Below, piece by piece: positions 22,796 through 32,625 of a stretch of DNA of 64,000 nt. Made by a program: the position numbers and the translations under genes. The number at the start of each line of letters is the position of its first letter. The stretch's first letter is position 1. Location of the stretch: the NCBI GenBank assembly GCA_013176395.1, contig JABMLP010000009.1, forward strand, positions 1,736,001-1,800,000, in the 5' to 3' direction. Source of the DNA: Venturia oleaginea. Its lineage: Eukaryota > Ascomycota > Dothideomycetes > Venturiales > Venturiaceae. A model generated the notes under the pieces. The model did no database searches. It saw only the letters and a program-made list of their open reading frames with translations, and had not been told where the DNA came from.

Positions 22796-23257
22796 TTCAA
22801 GACCGAAGTCAGCAAGTTTCTGACGGTCTGGCCCTCAACCTCGCCAGTGACTAAGCGATATTGATGTAAGGGTTGAAGTTATAGAACACTGGTGGCTATG
22901 CATATTATGAAGTTCCAGAGTGATATGATATGCTGATTTAATGTGTTGAGGACACGAAAAGTAAGTGATGCCCAGGCGGCTTTCAACACCCAGGTGTTGT
23001 TTGCTGAAGCGTTTGGTATTGTGGATATCACATTAGACAAAGATTGAAGATGGAGAGCAGTGAATCCATTCGCCTCTCTGCACGGCAACATCCTTTCCCA
23101 ATGATCAAGAAACAAGGCGGTTTCCTCATCATGCCTCTACACAATTTCTTGCTGCCCTTTACATATCAAATGTCATTCGTAAAACATATCTCAGGAGACA
23201 ATTTAACGTGCTCTTTCCACCCCCGCATTATCAATGCTGTAGCTAGTGATACTTGCA

Positions 23258-24077
23258 TCAGACAGCGTAGGAAGGTGGAATGGCTTGCTCTTCGTACTCG
23301 TAAGCATCTCCGTAGGTAGGAGGTTCCTCTGTTTCACCAGCAGCCACAGTATTGATGTCTGGTATGCCGGGTACGCCATCAGACGCATCTACAAATTCGC
23401 AGACCACACATGTACCTAGTCCGCTGCCATCTGTAACCAAATCCATCGTGGCTCCAAGTCCTGCCATTGAAGCAGCAATGTTTCGGCCTGACTGAGATTC
23501 TGGGCCAAACTGTGAATTTGCCTCCTCGAGGAGGTCGGTGATGTCTTGACTATCCACTTGGTTCTCATCGAGTGTCGATTGTGCTGAATGTAAGGTCTGA
23601 ATCATCGTGGTGTTGAGATGCCAAGCTTGTGTAAGGAGTCTGAGTGACTGTGCATCCATGTAACGGGTCATGGCCTCCATCTCCTCGATTTCGAGTTGTA
23701 TCATTGCCTTTCAGCAATTAGGCCCCAGCTTTTCCAAAAAGTGAAGTCAACTCACCGCAGTCTCACTATCATGGTGCCGGTTCTCCCAAACATCATTGCC
23801 ATTGAGAGATGAGTACCACTCGTCGTTGAGGACGAGGAACTGCAAGAATTCGCTTCCATGTGCTTGACGCTGATTCATATTCTCGGAGTAGTCGATATGG
23901 AATTTGAAAAAAGCTTGGATCTGGACGATATTAGCATGCGGCCAGGTGGAATTGAAAGTAATCACGAACGACTCCCTTCATCACCGTATTGTGGCATTGG
24001 AGGGCATGGTTCTTCCTTTCCAACTCGCGGCGCTCACTCATTAGCTTCTGGTACTCGATCTGCTGGTCGATTGACAT
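23258..24077 (-). CDS. Hypothetical coiled-coil protein with PPxY motifs
   Basis: Three exons fit: about 23973-24077, 23756-23920 and 23258-23707, giving roughly 240 residues. The 48-bp second intron is clear (GTGAGT...AAAG). The first intron has a good TGCTAAT branch and CAG end, but its 5' site is ambiguous (three in-phase GTs). The N-terminus is a charged helix (IDQQIEYQKLMSERRELERK). The centre is helical (EIEEMEAMTRYMDAQ). The C-terminus carries PPTY and PPSY, the PPxY type bound by WW domains such as those of Rsp5/Nedd4 ligases. No named family. Confidence 0.55.
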
Positions 24078-25959
24078 GTTGAAAGAGGGCTTGCTATTAA
24101 TGGTCTATGGATAGACAAGATTCGTATCGAGTAGGTGTAAAAGGTTACAAGGAATAGTATTGAGGCAGAGTGTTAGGGTCGTTCAGGTGAGCTTGTGGTG
24201 AGTTGGTTTGTTCCTTTGGCCAAGATGTTGAGTTTCATTCGTGGCGGCCAGCTTAGTCGTGCAGGCGCGACCAGAGTGCAGGACATGATTCCAGACGGTG
24301 CCCGACATTCTCGACTGTGACGATTCTGCTTGCGAGTTGTAGAAGTGAAATGTGGAAGAATGGACTGAAGCTATATAGTAGAAGTGCGAGCTTGAGATCT
24401 GAGACGTGGGTGATCATAACACATGGAACAGATCAAAGCGCATTGCAATGGAGGGTCACCGACCCAGGGATGACCATGTTGACCTACAGTCGAGTTTACG
24501 AACCGCTAGCCACCCAACGCTGGTGACATAGATCTCAATTAGCCGCTAGTGATAAAAAAACACTATGGCTAAGACAGCCAGATTATCGCCCATCTCATTG
24601 TCTCCTAAGATGAGTGTACCTATGTCAATTTCGACTTCGTAACGCTTCGCCGAGATCAACCTTATATAACAGTGTAAGAAATATGCTGTCGGATCTGTGC
24701 ATACCATAAACACGGATGCCAAATAGAGATGCATCCACCTGTATCAATAAATCTCCTCAATCCGCATCTTCAGTCTCCGATATGTTACCATTTTGTAAAG
24801 GTCGGGCAGTTCTTCTCAAGAGCCGACTTGGAAGCTCTAGTCCCCACTTGCTAGAAACAACATGCGACCTCGTCAAGGTGTTAGCCAGCCAGTTCGCAAA
24901 GGCGGAAAAGTTGGTCACCTACTTTGTGGAAATCTGCTTCATTCGTTTCAATACAGTATTTCCCAAAGTTGCGGAGATGATGATATCATGTTTCTCTGCC
25001 TGGTCGAGTTTCAAGCCCGGTAGCTTAAGTCGGATGCCGTCGAGAATCGCACAACTCCATCTTTCCGATAACATCCAAAGTGGTATGAACCCACTTTGAG
25101 AATGAAGAGATGTGCTCTTGAGCAAGGATGAAATGAGGCAATGTCTTACTCAGAAAGTCCTCGGCCTCTATCATCTGCGTTGGTTAGCACAAATCTGATG
25201 ATTAGTAGGGCCCGTTACTGTATACAAGGGGTGACTGCTGAGGACTTAACCCCTTTGGAATCCTCAATCCGCCCAAAATGCCAATATCATCACTAGACGA
25301 CATAAATGGAGCATAGCATGAATCTCGACGACGCGAAACTTGAAGGCGTACCCACGAGACGCTCTTAAACTAAATCTCATCCTTTCGCCTTCATCCCAGC
25401 CCTCTGCACCTGGATCTAGCGTTCAGAGCCGCGATTGATAGGATGAAGTTGAGGAAACCCATTGATGAATGGAGAGAATGAAAAGTGAGCTTGAGATGGA
25501 GGATGAAGGATGAGAGACGCGTCGCGCGTCCAAGAGACTTAGAGTCAGCGCCCAGCAGCGCTTTGTCCAGGCGGTAGGCCCGAAGTTTCAGCGGGTGCCC
25601 TCTGGAGAACTCTGACCCACACTCGGGACTCGGGACGCCGAAGTTCCAAGGGAATGGATATCTCGGAGTCGGAAAGTCCTATTCCTTCGGGACAACACGT
25701 GGGGGAATAGATTGCAGGTGGATAAGAGGTTGGTGGGCAAGGCAGAGACTCCAGTCACGATTCTGCACCAGTCCTATCTTTTGATCCATATGATACTCCC
25801 AGTCACTGTTCTCATCCGAACTCCATACACTCAATTGACCTCTTCCAAACTCTCTCTCCCACCAACCGAAACCGACCACTCTCCCAAACCCCACCGTTCC
25901 AGGGTCCACAATAACCAAACACCAAGCCCCGCCTCAGCCTTTCCGACCCGCGACGCAAC
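24078..25959. other. Intergenic, no supported gene
   Basis: Open frames at 24716-25125 on both strands were tested for splicing; every continuation meets stops at about the random rate. A C/A-rich stretch just before 25960 is the promoter side of the F-box-like gene. Confidence 0.4.
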
Positions 25960-27039
25960 ATGACACCACTCCCAAAATCCTTCTTCGACCTCCCACCACT
26001 CATCCGAACACGAATCTACACATGCCTAGTCTGCCAGACACCCCTCGAATCCGCACCTACACTCCAACAATTCCATGAAAAGGACCCGTACCAGCGCCTC
26101 TTCCGCCATAGCGCCTCCATCGCCGAAGCAAAGATAGAGCGGTTGATACACTATCCCTCACGTATTTACCTCTCTTTCGAAGGACTATTACGGACAAATC
26201 GTACGATCAGAGCGGAGGTTAAGAAAGTTTTGAAGGGGCTGAGGAAGCAGGATGTCAATTGCAGACTTGATCTTATCATCGAGCGCGGTCGCGATGGAGG
26301 TGGTGGTGTCTGGCCTTCTTGGTTAATCTGCCCGGCACGAAATCCCATCGTTCGACGATTGGAGATTGATCTAAGGGTTTTTGGGGACGATTTCTTCATA
26401 CACGGTTCTGGGACGAGAGGACCGGTGATGTTGAGGGAATTCGAAGGGGGCACCTTGGGATTCGAGCATGCGCACGTGGGACGGGAAAGATGTAGAACGT
26501 TGGCTTTTGCCGTCGTAGCTGTGATTGCACGCTTCATCGAACGAGGAGCGAGGTGGGGACATGTAAGGGGAGAAATCGGGATCGAGACTCTAATTCTAAA
26601 TTTCACAGACGCAGGCATAAGCAGGAAAGAGCAAGAGGGTTTTTTGGAATCAACATCAACACCCACCACACCGACATTACCGACATTACCTCCGCCTCCC
26701 ACACCACCTGATAACTGCACTACCTGCGCCGCAGAGGATTACTGGGATATATACACCCTCGTCGGAGAAGCAGACGAGGCAATCACATTCGCCCTTGGTG
26801 ATCGCAGGATAACACAGCCCGTTAGTACAGAAGAGGATCTATCCATCCAGGCCCCCGAACTTCTCCGAATGGTAGATTTGGTTCTTAAGCCCCTCTGTCG
26901 AGAGGAGAAATACATGTTACACCGCCGAAAACACCATTTCTCAGCCGTGCACCTTTCGCTCATTCGGCGGAATGTGGAGAGAGTTGTTGTACAGCTGGAG
27001 GGGAAGGTGAAGAGGAGGATGAAGGTTGTGGATTTGTGA
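25960..27039 (+). CDS. F-box-like (2EXR-type) hypothetical protein
   Basis: Single exon, 359 residues, ATG at 25960. The N-terminus FFDLPPLIRTRIYTCLVC resembles the short F-box-like segment that opens many fungal proteins of the 2EXR/F-box-like group. The pattern of LLRTNRTIRAEVKKVL is also usual there (ancestral returns to 'the group of residues seen or not seen in old literature' are not needed to place it). A Thr/Pro linker (TPTTPTLPTLPPPPTPP) precedes a helical C-terminus. If it is an F-box protein it would recruit a target to an SCF ubiquitin ligase, but leucine-rich or WD repeats are absent, so this stays tentative. Confidence 0.65.
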   Translation: MTPLPKSFFDLPPLIRTRIYTCLVCQTPLESAPTLQQFHEKDPYQRLFRHSASIAEAKIERLIHYPSRIYLSFEGLLRTNRTIRAEVKKVLKGLRKQDVNCRLDLIIERGRDGGGGVWPSWLICPARNPIVRRLEIDLRVFGDDFFIHGSGTRGPVMLREFEGGTLGFEHAHVGRERCRTLAFAVVAVIARFIERGARWGHVRGEIGIETLILNFTDAGISRKEQEGFLESTSTPTTPTLPTLPPPPTPPDNCTTCAAEDYWDIYTLVGEADEAITFALGDRRITQPVSTEEDLSIQAPELLRMVDLVLKPLCREEKYMLHRRKHHFSAVHLSLIRRNVERVVVQLEGKVKRRMKVVDL

Positions 27040-27605
27040 TGAGGCTGTGGAGAGGAGATGGTGTGGAATATAGACAGACAGATAGACAGAATCAATCACA
27101 CTTCCATACATCCTTACTATTTTCGTTTCCGGAGCTGATCGATCTATAACCGGAATAAGCAAGCGAGCTCATATACTTAGCTACTAGCTATCATACATCA
27201 AGACCTTAAAGAGTATTGTTGACAGGTATTGGTAAACGTATACGTGATAAAATCAGTGATCTGTTGTATCTTGCATATATTTGTTACGGGGAACTCGTTT
27301 CTCAACACAGTTGATTATGTCAAGACCTTCTTGACACCTGTGTTCTCTTGTTCTGGTCCGCGGGTTTGGGGTAAGGGCAATATCAGTCTGGAAGTGCTTA
27401 CCTTAAGTACCTTCCCTTGCTCAGGTTCTTTGGAGGCTCACTAGATCCTAGCCGTCCGATGTATCTCCCAATTCAATTGTCGTCTAACCGATTTGATCCT
27501 CAGATCAATCCTGAACGCTTGTCGGTTAGTATGAAGGTTGGAGGGTGGGCTTGCTTCGTATGCATATGACTTGTGCTTGATTGTATCTAAGTAAAAGGTC
27601 GTTAC
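27040..27605. other. 3' flank of F-box-like gene
   Basis: G-rich just after the stop (27040-27065), then unremarkable sequence with short repeats of the ACAGA type near 27070-27090. No gene seen. Confidence 0.4.
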
Positions 27606-29436
27606 TGTAGTAGGTTGAAGAAGCTCCTATGTGAGAAACATAACATGAGATAACCACGAAGAGAGAAAGGAAAGTCCGTCCAACGTCCTCCCTATATAGT
27701 CTTCTGGTTCTGGGTGCCAAGGTGTATTCCCACACCTCTTGGCTCTTCCCACACTTCCCACACTGATTGATTGATTGATTGATTTTATCCTACTCGGTTG
27801 CAGCCGCTTAATCACGCAGCTATGTCCGGTTAGGAGGACTTCATCAGACAGCCGACACGTGATAGATTATATAATCCACCGCGCCCCACTTCGCCCCGTT
27901 CACTGAAACAAGACCAGCTGTCCCCTCCGTCCTCCCTCTTTTCCCTTAACCAGTATCTCCAAATGCCCGCTGGCTCTTGTAGATACTGGTTATTCTGCTA
28001 GTATATCTGTGCTATGTAGACTCAAGAGGCAATGCCTCGTGTTTCGCTATCCTTCTACCTACAGTCTCCCTCTAATGCTCAGCTTTGTCTATCTGTTTCG
28101 CCTTATCCCTCAAGGCCAATGGGTTCCCTAAGTATGTTTCTGCTTGTGAAAGTTGCCTTGCACCAGATTCCTATGCGGCGGTGTATTTGGTTGTGTGATG
28201 CTGGAGACAATAGTAACCATCGTAGTCGTGATTTCGCTGCTTGGGTGTGATACTCCGGGTATGCCCGTGGACGAGGCTGTCTGGTAGCTGCCGTATTGTA
28301 TGGCGCCGATCGTGCTATAGACCTGCCGTCTTATAGTCGGAGCCTATCTGCTGCTAGTCGCTCTCCCTACTTGCTATATCGCGCTCCTACTCTTGCCAAT
28401 GCCATAACTGGGACGCAACAGTCTGGGGAGAGGCTCAAGGCTACGTCTGCTGGCTTGTAGGGAGGGGATTTGCCGCCAATAAGCTCCTTCTATACGTCCT
28501 TACTGCTTACTGTGTTGCGCACCTACTCTTGCCAATGCCATAACTGGGACGCAACAGTTTGGGGAGAGGCTCAAGGCTCTGGACATCAGCTTGCAGCAGG
28601 ACGGTTTGCGGAGACGATAGTAGATGAGGTTCTCTAGCAGCTGCCGTATCGTGTCGCACCGATTGTGTTGTAGACCTGTCGTCTTATAGTCGGAGCCTAT
28701 CTGCTGCTAGTCGCTCTCCCTGCTTGCTATATCGCGCACCTACTCTTGCCAATGCCATAACTGGGACGCAACAGTCTGGGGAGAGGCTCAAGGCTACGTC
28801 TGCTAGCTTACAGGGAGGGGATTTGCCGCCAATAGGCTCCTTCTATGCGTCCTTACTACTTACTGTGTCGCGCACCTACTCTTGCCAATGCCATAACTGG
28901 GAGGCAACAGTTTGGGGAGAGGCTCAAGGCTCTGGGCAACAGCTTGTAGCAGGACGGTTTGCCAAGACGTTGGGAGAGGTTGTCTAGTCGTTGCAGTGGT
29001 GTGTGGTGCCGATTGTTGCGCACCGGGCGTCTGGTGTTTGAGTTGTGTTGAAGGTATTGCCGTTCTAGCAGTGACTCGTCGACTCGGAGCGTTGCAGTGT
29101 CATCTGGGGTGATGGACTAGCCGGGAGATAGTGACTAGATGGTTGCTGTTGTCTTTGGTGGACGCATCGTTCGTGTAGCTTGCTCATGTATTCGTCTGCT
29201 TGCTCTGCCGTGGCCGCGACGGCGACTCTAGAGATATCTCATCGACGCTGAGGGACGCGCGATGGCCTCTAGAGGCCGGAGCGGCCACTGGCAGAGGTGT
29301 TTTGATGATCCTTAGATGATACTTCTGTAAATTCCAAAAATTGAGTTCTCGCTGTGTGTGCTGTTTTTCCCACTTCCCACACTGTGGGCAATGCCAAGTG
29401 CTGTGGGAACTGTGGGAATATCACGTGACTCCTACA
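27606..29436 (-). mobile_element. Probable solo LTR split by retroposon copy 2
   Basis: With the retroposon and one target copy removed, the flanks join into about 212 bp. On the minus strand this begins TGTAGGAGTCACGTGA and ends TTCAACCTACTACA. Minus-strand landmarks are several TGTGGGAA/TTCCCACA units, ACTATATAGGGAGG as a TATA-like box, and a pyrimidine-rich stretch, all usual in small fungal LTRs. The flanking 5-mers (GTTAC and CGTAC) match only partly, so the assignment is probable, not proven. Confidence 0.5.
27766..29370 (-). mobile_element. 1.6-kb non-LTR retroposon, copy 2
   Basis: 1605 bp, nearly identical to 18461-20070. Differences seen: one more ATTG unit at the tail end, a shorter T-run at the other end, loss of the 7-bp TACGTCC duplication, and one C/G change near 27815. 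It is flanked by a perfect 14-bp direct repeat CACTTCCCACACTG (27752-27765 and 29371-29384). The internal duplication here has a 353-bp period (28330 and 28683). Independent target duplications show two separate insertions rather than a segmental duplication. Confidence 0.88.
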
Positions 29437-30217
29437 CGTACTATTCTTTCTTAGGACTGACCTGGTTGCACCAATCCCCTCTTGTGCGCCCAACGGATTC
29501 CACTCCACATCAGTCCTAACAACAACTTCTTGTTATCCAACCATCCTCTGCAAGTCCCGCTGTCCTTGCTCCTCGGTCTTGAGGTGATCTGTAACAAGGC
29601 AAAGACTGGTGGCGCAGCGAGCGCAGGAGGTGAAGGTGCAGGAGGAAGACTGGGAGGACTAATCACGCAGAATACTGAGCTGAGCAAGGTTATCCTCCTA
29701 GACGAGGATGAAAATCGTGTCTTATTATAATGGGTAAGCAAGATGGGCTGGTATCTTACCACTTGGCGATCTGAAAGACGAAGGTAAGGAATTGTCCTGA
29801 GTACATATACATGTTTCCTCTGCGGCAGGATTTGCAGCGAGAAGACGTAACTTATCATGTCTCTCTCAATCTCTATCCACGTTTCGATCACAGGCCATCG
29901 GCATCCTCACGTCTGCGTCTGCGCCTTCCTCAGCAATATCTACGAGTAATGATCGACCGAAAGCGGAGAAACCCAGCTAACCCTAAAGTAGGAGGACGAC
30001 CTTATCTCTCCATGCTATCAATCATTATACCCAAGTATACCTGCCAACAATGCCCATCGTTTCCTGAGTTTCCATCAATATCATAGATATCATTTTGAGC
30101 CTTCATAGCCTGACATAGAACATCTCATCTCATCTCAAAAAATACCTACCACACAAAGAACACACAAACCCAACATACAAGCCAGCACCAAAACACAGCC
30201 TTGTCTCGAAGACCATC
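29437..30217. other. Intergenic, promoter side of the hydrolase gene
   Basis: No supported gene. The last about 100 bp before 30218 is strongly A/C-rich with almost no G. Confidence 0.4.
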
Positions 30218-31186
30218 ATGCCCTCCCACCTCGTCCCCGACTCAACAACAACCCTCCACCGCACAGCAACCCTAGGAGCCCCAACAAACACCTGGACTCA
30301 CTCCTCAAAAACAGGTTTCAACCTAACCCGTTCCCTACCCCCACCCCCAGACACAATAACCCTCCAAACAACAACATCACCCATTCAAATCTCCCCTTCC
30401 AAATCAGCCCTCGTAATCATTGACATGCAAAACTTCTTCCTCTCGCCTGCTTTTGGGAGGAAGAGGGGTAAGGGCCATGATGCCCTCGATCAACTGGTGA
30501 AATATGCGATTCCGGCGGCGAGGAAGTGTGCGATGAGAGTTGTGTGGGTGAATTGGGGGCTTAGTCCTAGAGATTTGGAGGAAATGCCACCGGGGGTCAG
30601 TAGGGCGTTTGGATTTGAAGCTATCGTCGATGGTGATGAGGGGAAGGAAGTGGCTGTGGATAAACATGGCAACGTGAAGCATGTGGGTGGTGATGTTTTG
30701 CTCGAGGATGGGGTGGGTGGTGTTATGTTTCGTGGATTGGGGAGTCAATGTGGCGTAGTGAGTGGAGTTGATGGTGAGCAGATTGATGCTGGGGGTCTGC
30801 TCATGAAGGATTCGTGGAATGCGGCGTTGTATTCGCCTTTGGATGAGATTTTTGAGGAAGGTAGGAAGGTGGAGAAGAATCCTGATGTTTGGATTGATAA
30901 GAATCGCATGTCTGGTCTCTGGGGCGCCTCAACACCTCTCTCTGAGTTCCTGGAGAAGGAAGGGATCAAGACGCTTTTGATGACGGGTGTGAACACGGAT
31001 CAATGTGTTGGAGGGACTTTTATGGACGCCTTTAGTAAGGGATATGACTGCATTCTCTTAAGCGATGGAGCGGCTACTAGTAGTCCCTCGTTCGCTCAGG
31101 ATTGCTTCGAGTACAATGCAGCGGAAACGTTCGGGTTTGCGACGAGCTGTGAAAAGTTTGCTGAGGCGGTTGGGATGGAGGTGTGA
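30218..31186 (+). CDS. Isochorismatase-family cysteine hydrolase
   Basis: Single exon, 322 residues, ATG at 30218. The catalytic triad of the family is visible: Asp near residue 69 in ALVIIDMQNFF, Lys near 227 in WIDKNRMSG, and Cys near 263 in TGVNTDQCVGGTFMDA. The fold suits hydrolysis of C-N or ether bonds in small amides or isochorismate, but the substrate cannot be read from sequence. There is no signal peptide or targeting motif. It is convergent with the NUDIX gene (202 bp between stop codons). The coding strand swings from C-rich to G-rich within the gene (see findings). Confidence 0.88.
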   Translation: MPSHLVPDSTTTLHRTATLGAPTNTWTHSSKTGFNLTRSLPPPPDTITLQTTTSPIQISPSKSALVIIDMQNFFLSPAFGRKRGKGHDALDQLVKYAIPAARKCAMRVVWVNWGLSPRDLEEMPPGVSRAFGFEAIVDGDEGKEVAVDKHGNVKHVGGDVLLEDGVGGVMFRGLGSQCGVVSGVDGEQIDAGGLLMKDSWNAALYSPLDEIFEEGRKVEKNPDVWIDKNRMSGLWGASTPLSEFLEKEGIKTLLMTGVNTDQCVGGTFMDAFSKGYDCILLSDGAATSSPSFAQDCFEYNAAETFGFATSCEKFAEAVGMEV

Positions 31187-31387
31187 TTTTTGGCCGGATG
31201 TAGTGCGGGGTTTCGGACGTACATCTGTGATTGTCTGTGGTATTGTGGCTTTCAGTTATATAGACTTGCCAAAGTCTTGGAAACCCCGTCACTCTCAGAT
31301 ATACCGTAGCTGACTGTGATCAACTACTAGTATGCGACATTTGCAGGACTGCATTCGGATATTTCGTCGTAGCATCGACTTCGCAAT

Positions 31388-32393
31388 TCATAGCTTACCC
31401 TCTGCTTTCAAGCCAGAATACAGAGCCCACGCCGCCAGAGTCTTTCCGTCCCTAGCACCCTCTTTCCAAAGATTCTTCAACGGAACCAACTTCAAGGTGA
31501 TATTCTCGCCCTCCTCTCTCAATCCCGTCAGCTTCCCACGAAACTCGTCCATCTGTACTCGTGAAATTCGCTTCTCATACAGAAAGAGCGGGATATACTC
31601 GTCGCATCCGCCTGGACTCGGGTACACAGCTTTCTGCAACTTCTCGCCAGTCTCATCCTCGGAGTCTGCAATGGCAAGAGCAGTCAAATCGATGAGTTCA
31701 GATTCTTCGACTTTGAGACCGGTCTCTTCTTCGATTTCCTTCGCGGCGCCGCCTGAGAACGTCCCCCCGTCGAGCATACCAGCTGGAATCTCGGCAAAAG
31801 CAAGGGAGCCACCTGCGATTCGTGGTTGAACGGTGAGAATGGCATGTTTATCGTCCTCTGTTCCCTTTTCTGCGTTATCAGGCTGAAGGACTACCTTGAG
31901 GCGGGATGTTGGGAGATGTTTACAAACAATCAAATCACGATTGAATTACCAGCATTCCAACGCTTCCGCCTCTCATGAATACAGCTCCAGGAAGAGTCTC
32001 GCCTTTGTCGTTGATCACTTCTGTATGTAGTTTGAGAAATCCAATACGTCCTTTACCGAAGAAGTCAACGGCTTGGACATGGATTTTTCGCAGCCGATAT
32101 GGCGCGTCGTGAAATGTGTGAAGCGATGATTTCTGTGTTGAAAGTGAATGCTGGATGGATGATAGCCATATCTTAAACGGAGGGAACGAGAGAAGTTGCT
32201 CTTTGGTGAGGCTGTCCGGGTGGTGAAGCGTACATTCTGGCGTCGAGTCTGCCAGAATGAAGCTCGTCATCATGAAGGGTCTTGAGCTGTATCGTTTGAT
32301 GGATCTGATTAAATGTTGATGTTTGGTTAGTGAAGTGAATTTTATGGTGGATGAAGTCAATTGTTTGATGGGCGAGTGTCTCCTTAACAACAT
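31388..32393 (-). CDS. NUDIX hydrolase (ADP-sugar pyrophosphatase-like)
   Basis: Two exons, 31950-32393 and 31388-31894, joined by a 55-bp intron; 316 residues. The splice restores GGSVGMLVVLQPDN in phase. AEIPAGMLDGGTFSGGAAKE with IEEETGL is the NUDIX box, with Lys replacing Arg of the REUxEE core and Gly where the first Glu is usual; both occur in the ADP-sugar pyrophosphatase subgroup. The enzyme would cleave ADP-ribose or a similar sugar nucleotide. The first 40 residues are basic, free of acidic residues and rich in Ser/Thr, like a mitochondrial presequence; a second ATG at residue 41 could give a cytosolic form. It shares a 232-bp divergent upstream region with the RING gene. Confidence 0.88.
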
Positions 32394-32625
32394 CAGGCTG
32401 GACAGCGGCAGCCTGGTCTTACCTCAGCCTTTCGATAAAGGCCAGGTAGTCCAGTACAATCAATTCTTATAGACAATCGACATGTTGATGCTATACAGGG
32501 GGAGAGGATGAGAAGTTGATGGCCATGTATACCACGGAGATAATAGGTATGATATTGCCGATGCCATCACAACTACGCGCTCCGAGTCTTGTATGAAGCA
32601 AACGTCTCGTACGTAATACACCACA
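32394..32625. promoter_or_regulatory. Shared divergent promoter region
   Basis: 232 bp separate the start codons of the NUDIX gene (minus) and the RING gene (plus), so both promoters must lie here or overlap. No TATA box stands out. Confidence 0.5.

Noticed and set aside
24560..25360. Possible spliced or decayed gene on the minus strand starting MSSSDDIGILGG
   Set aside because: After plausible introns every continuation meets stops at about the random rate and no family is recognised.
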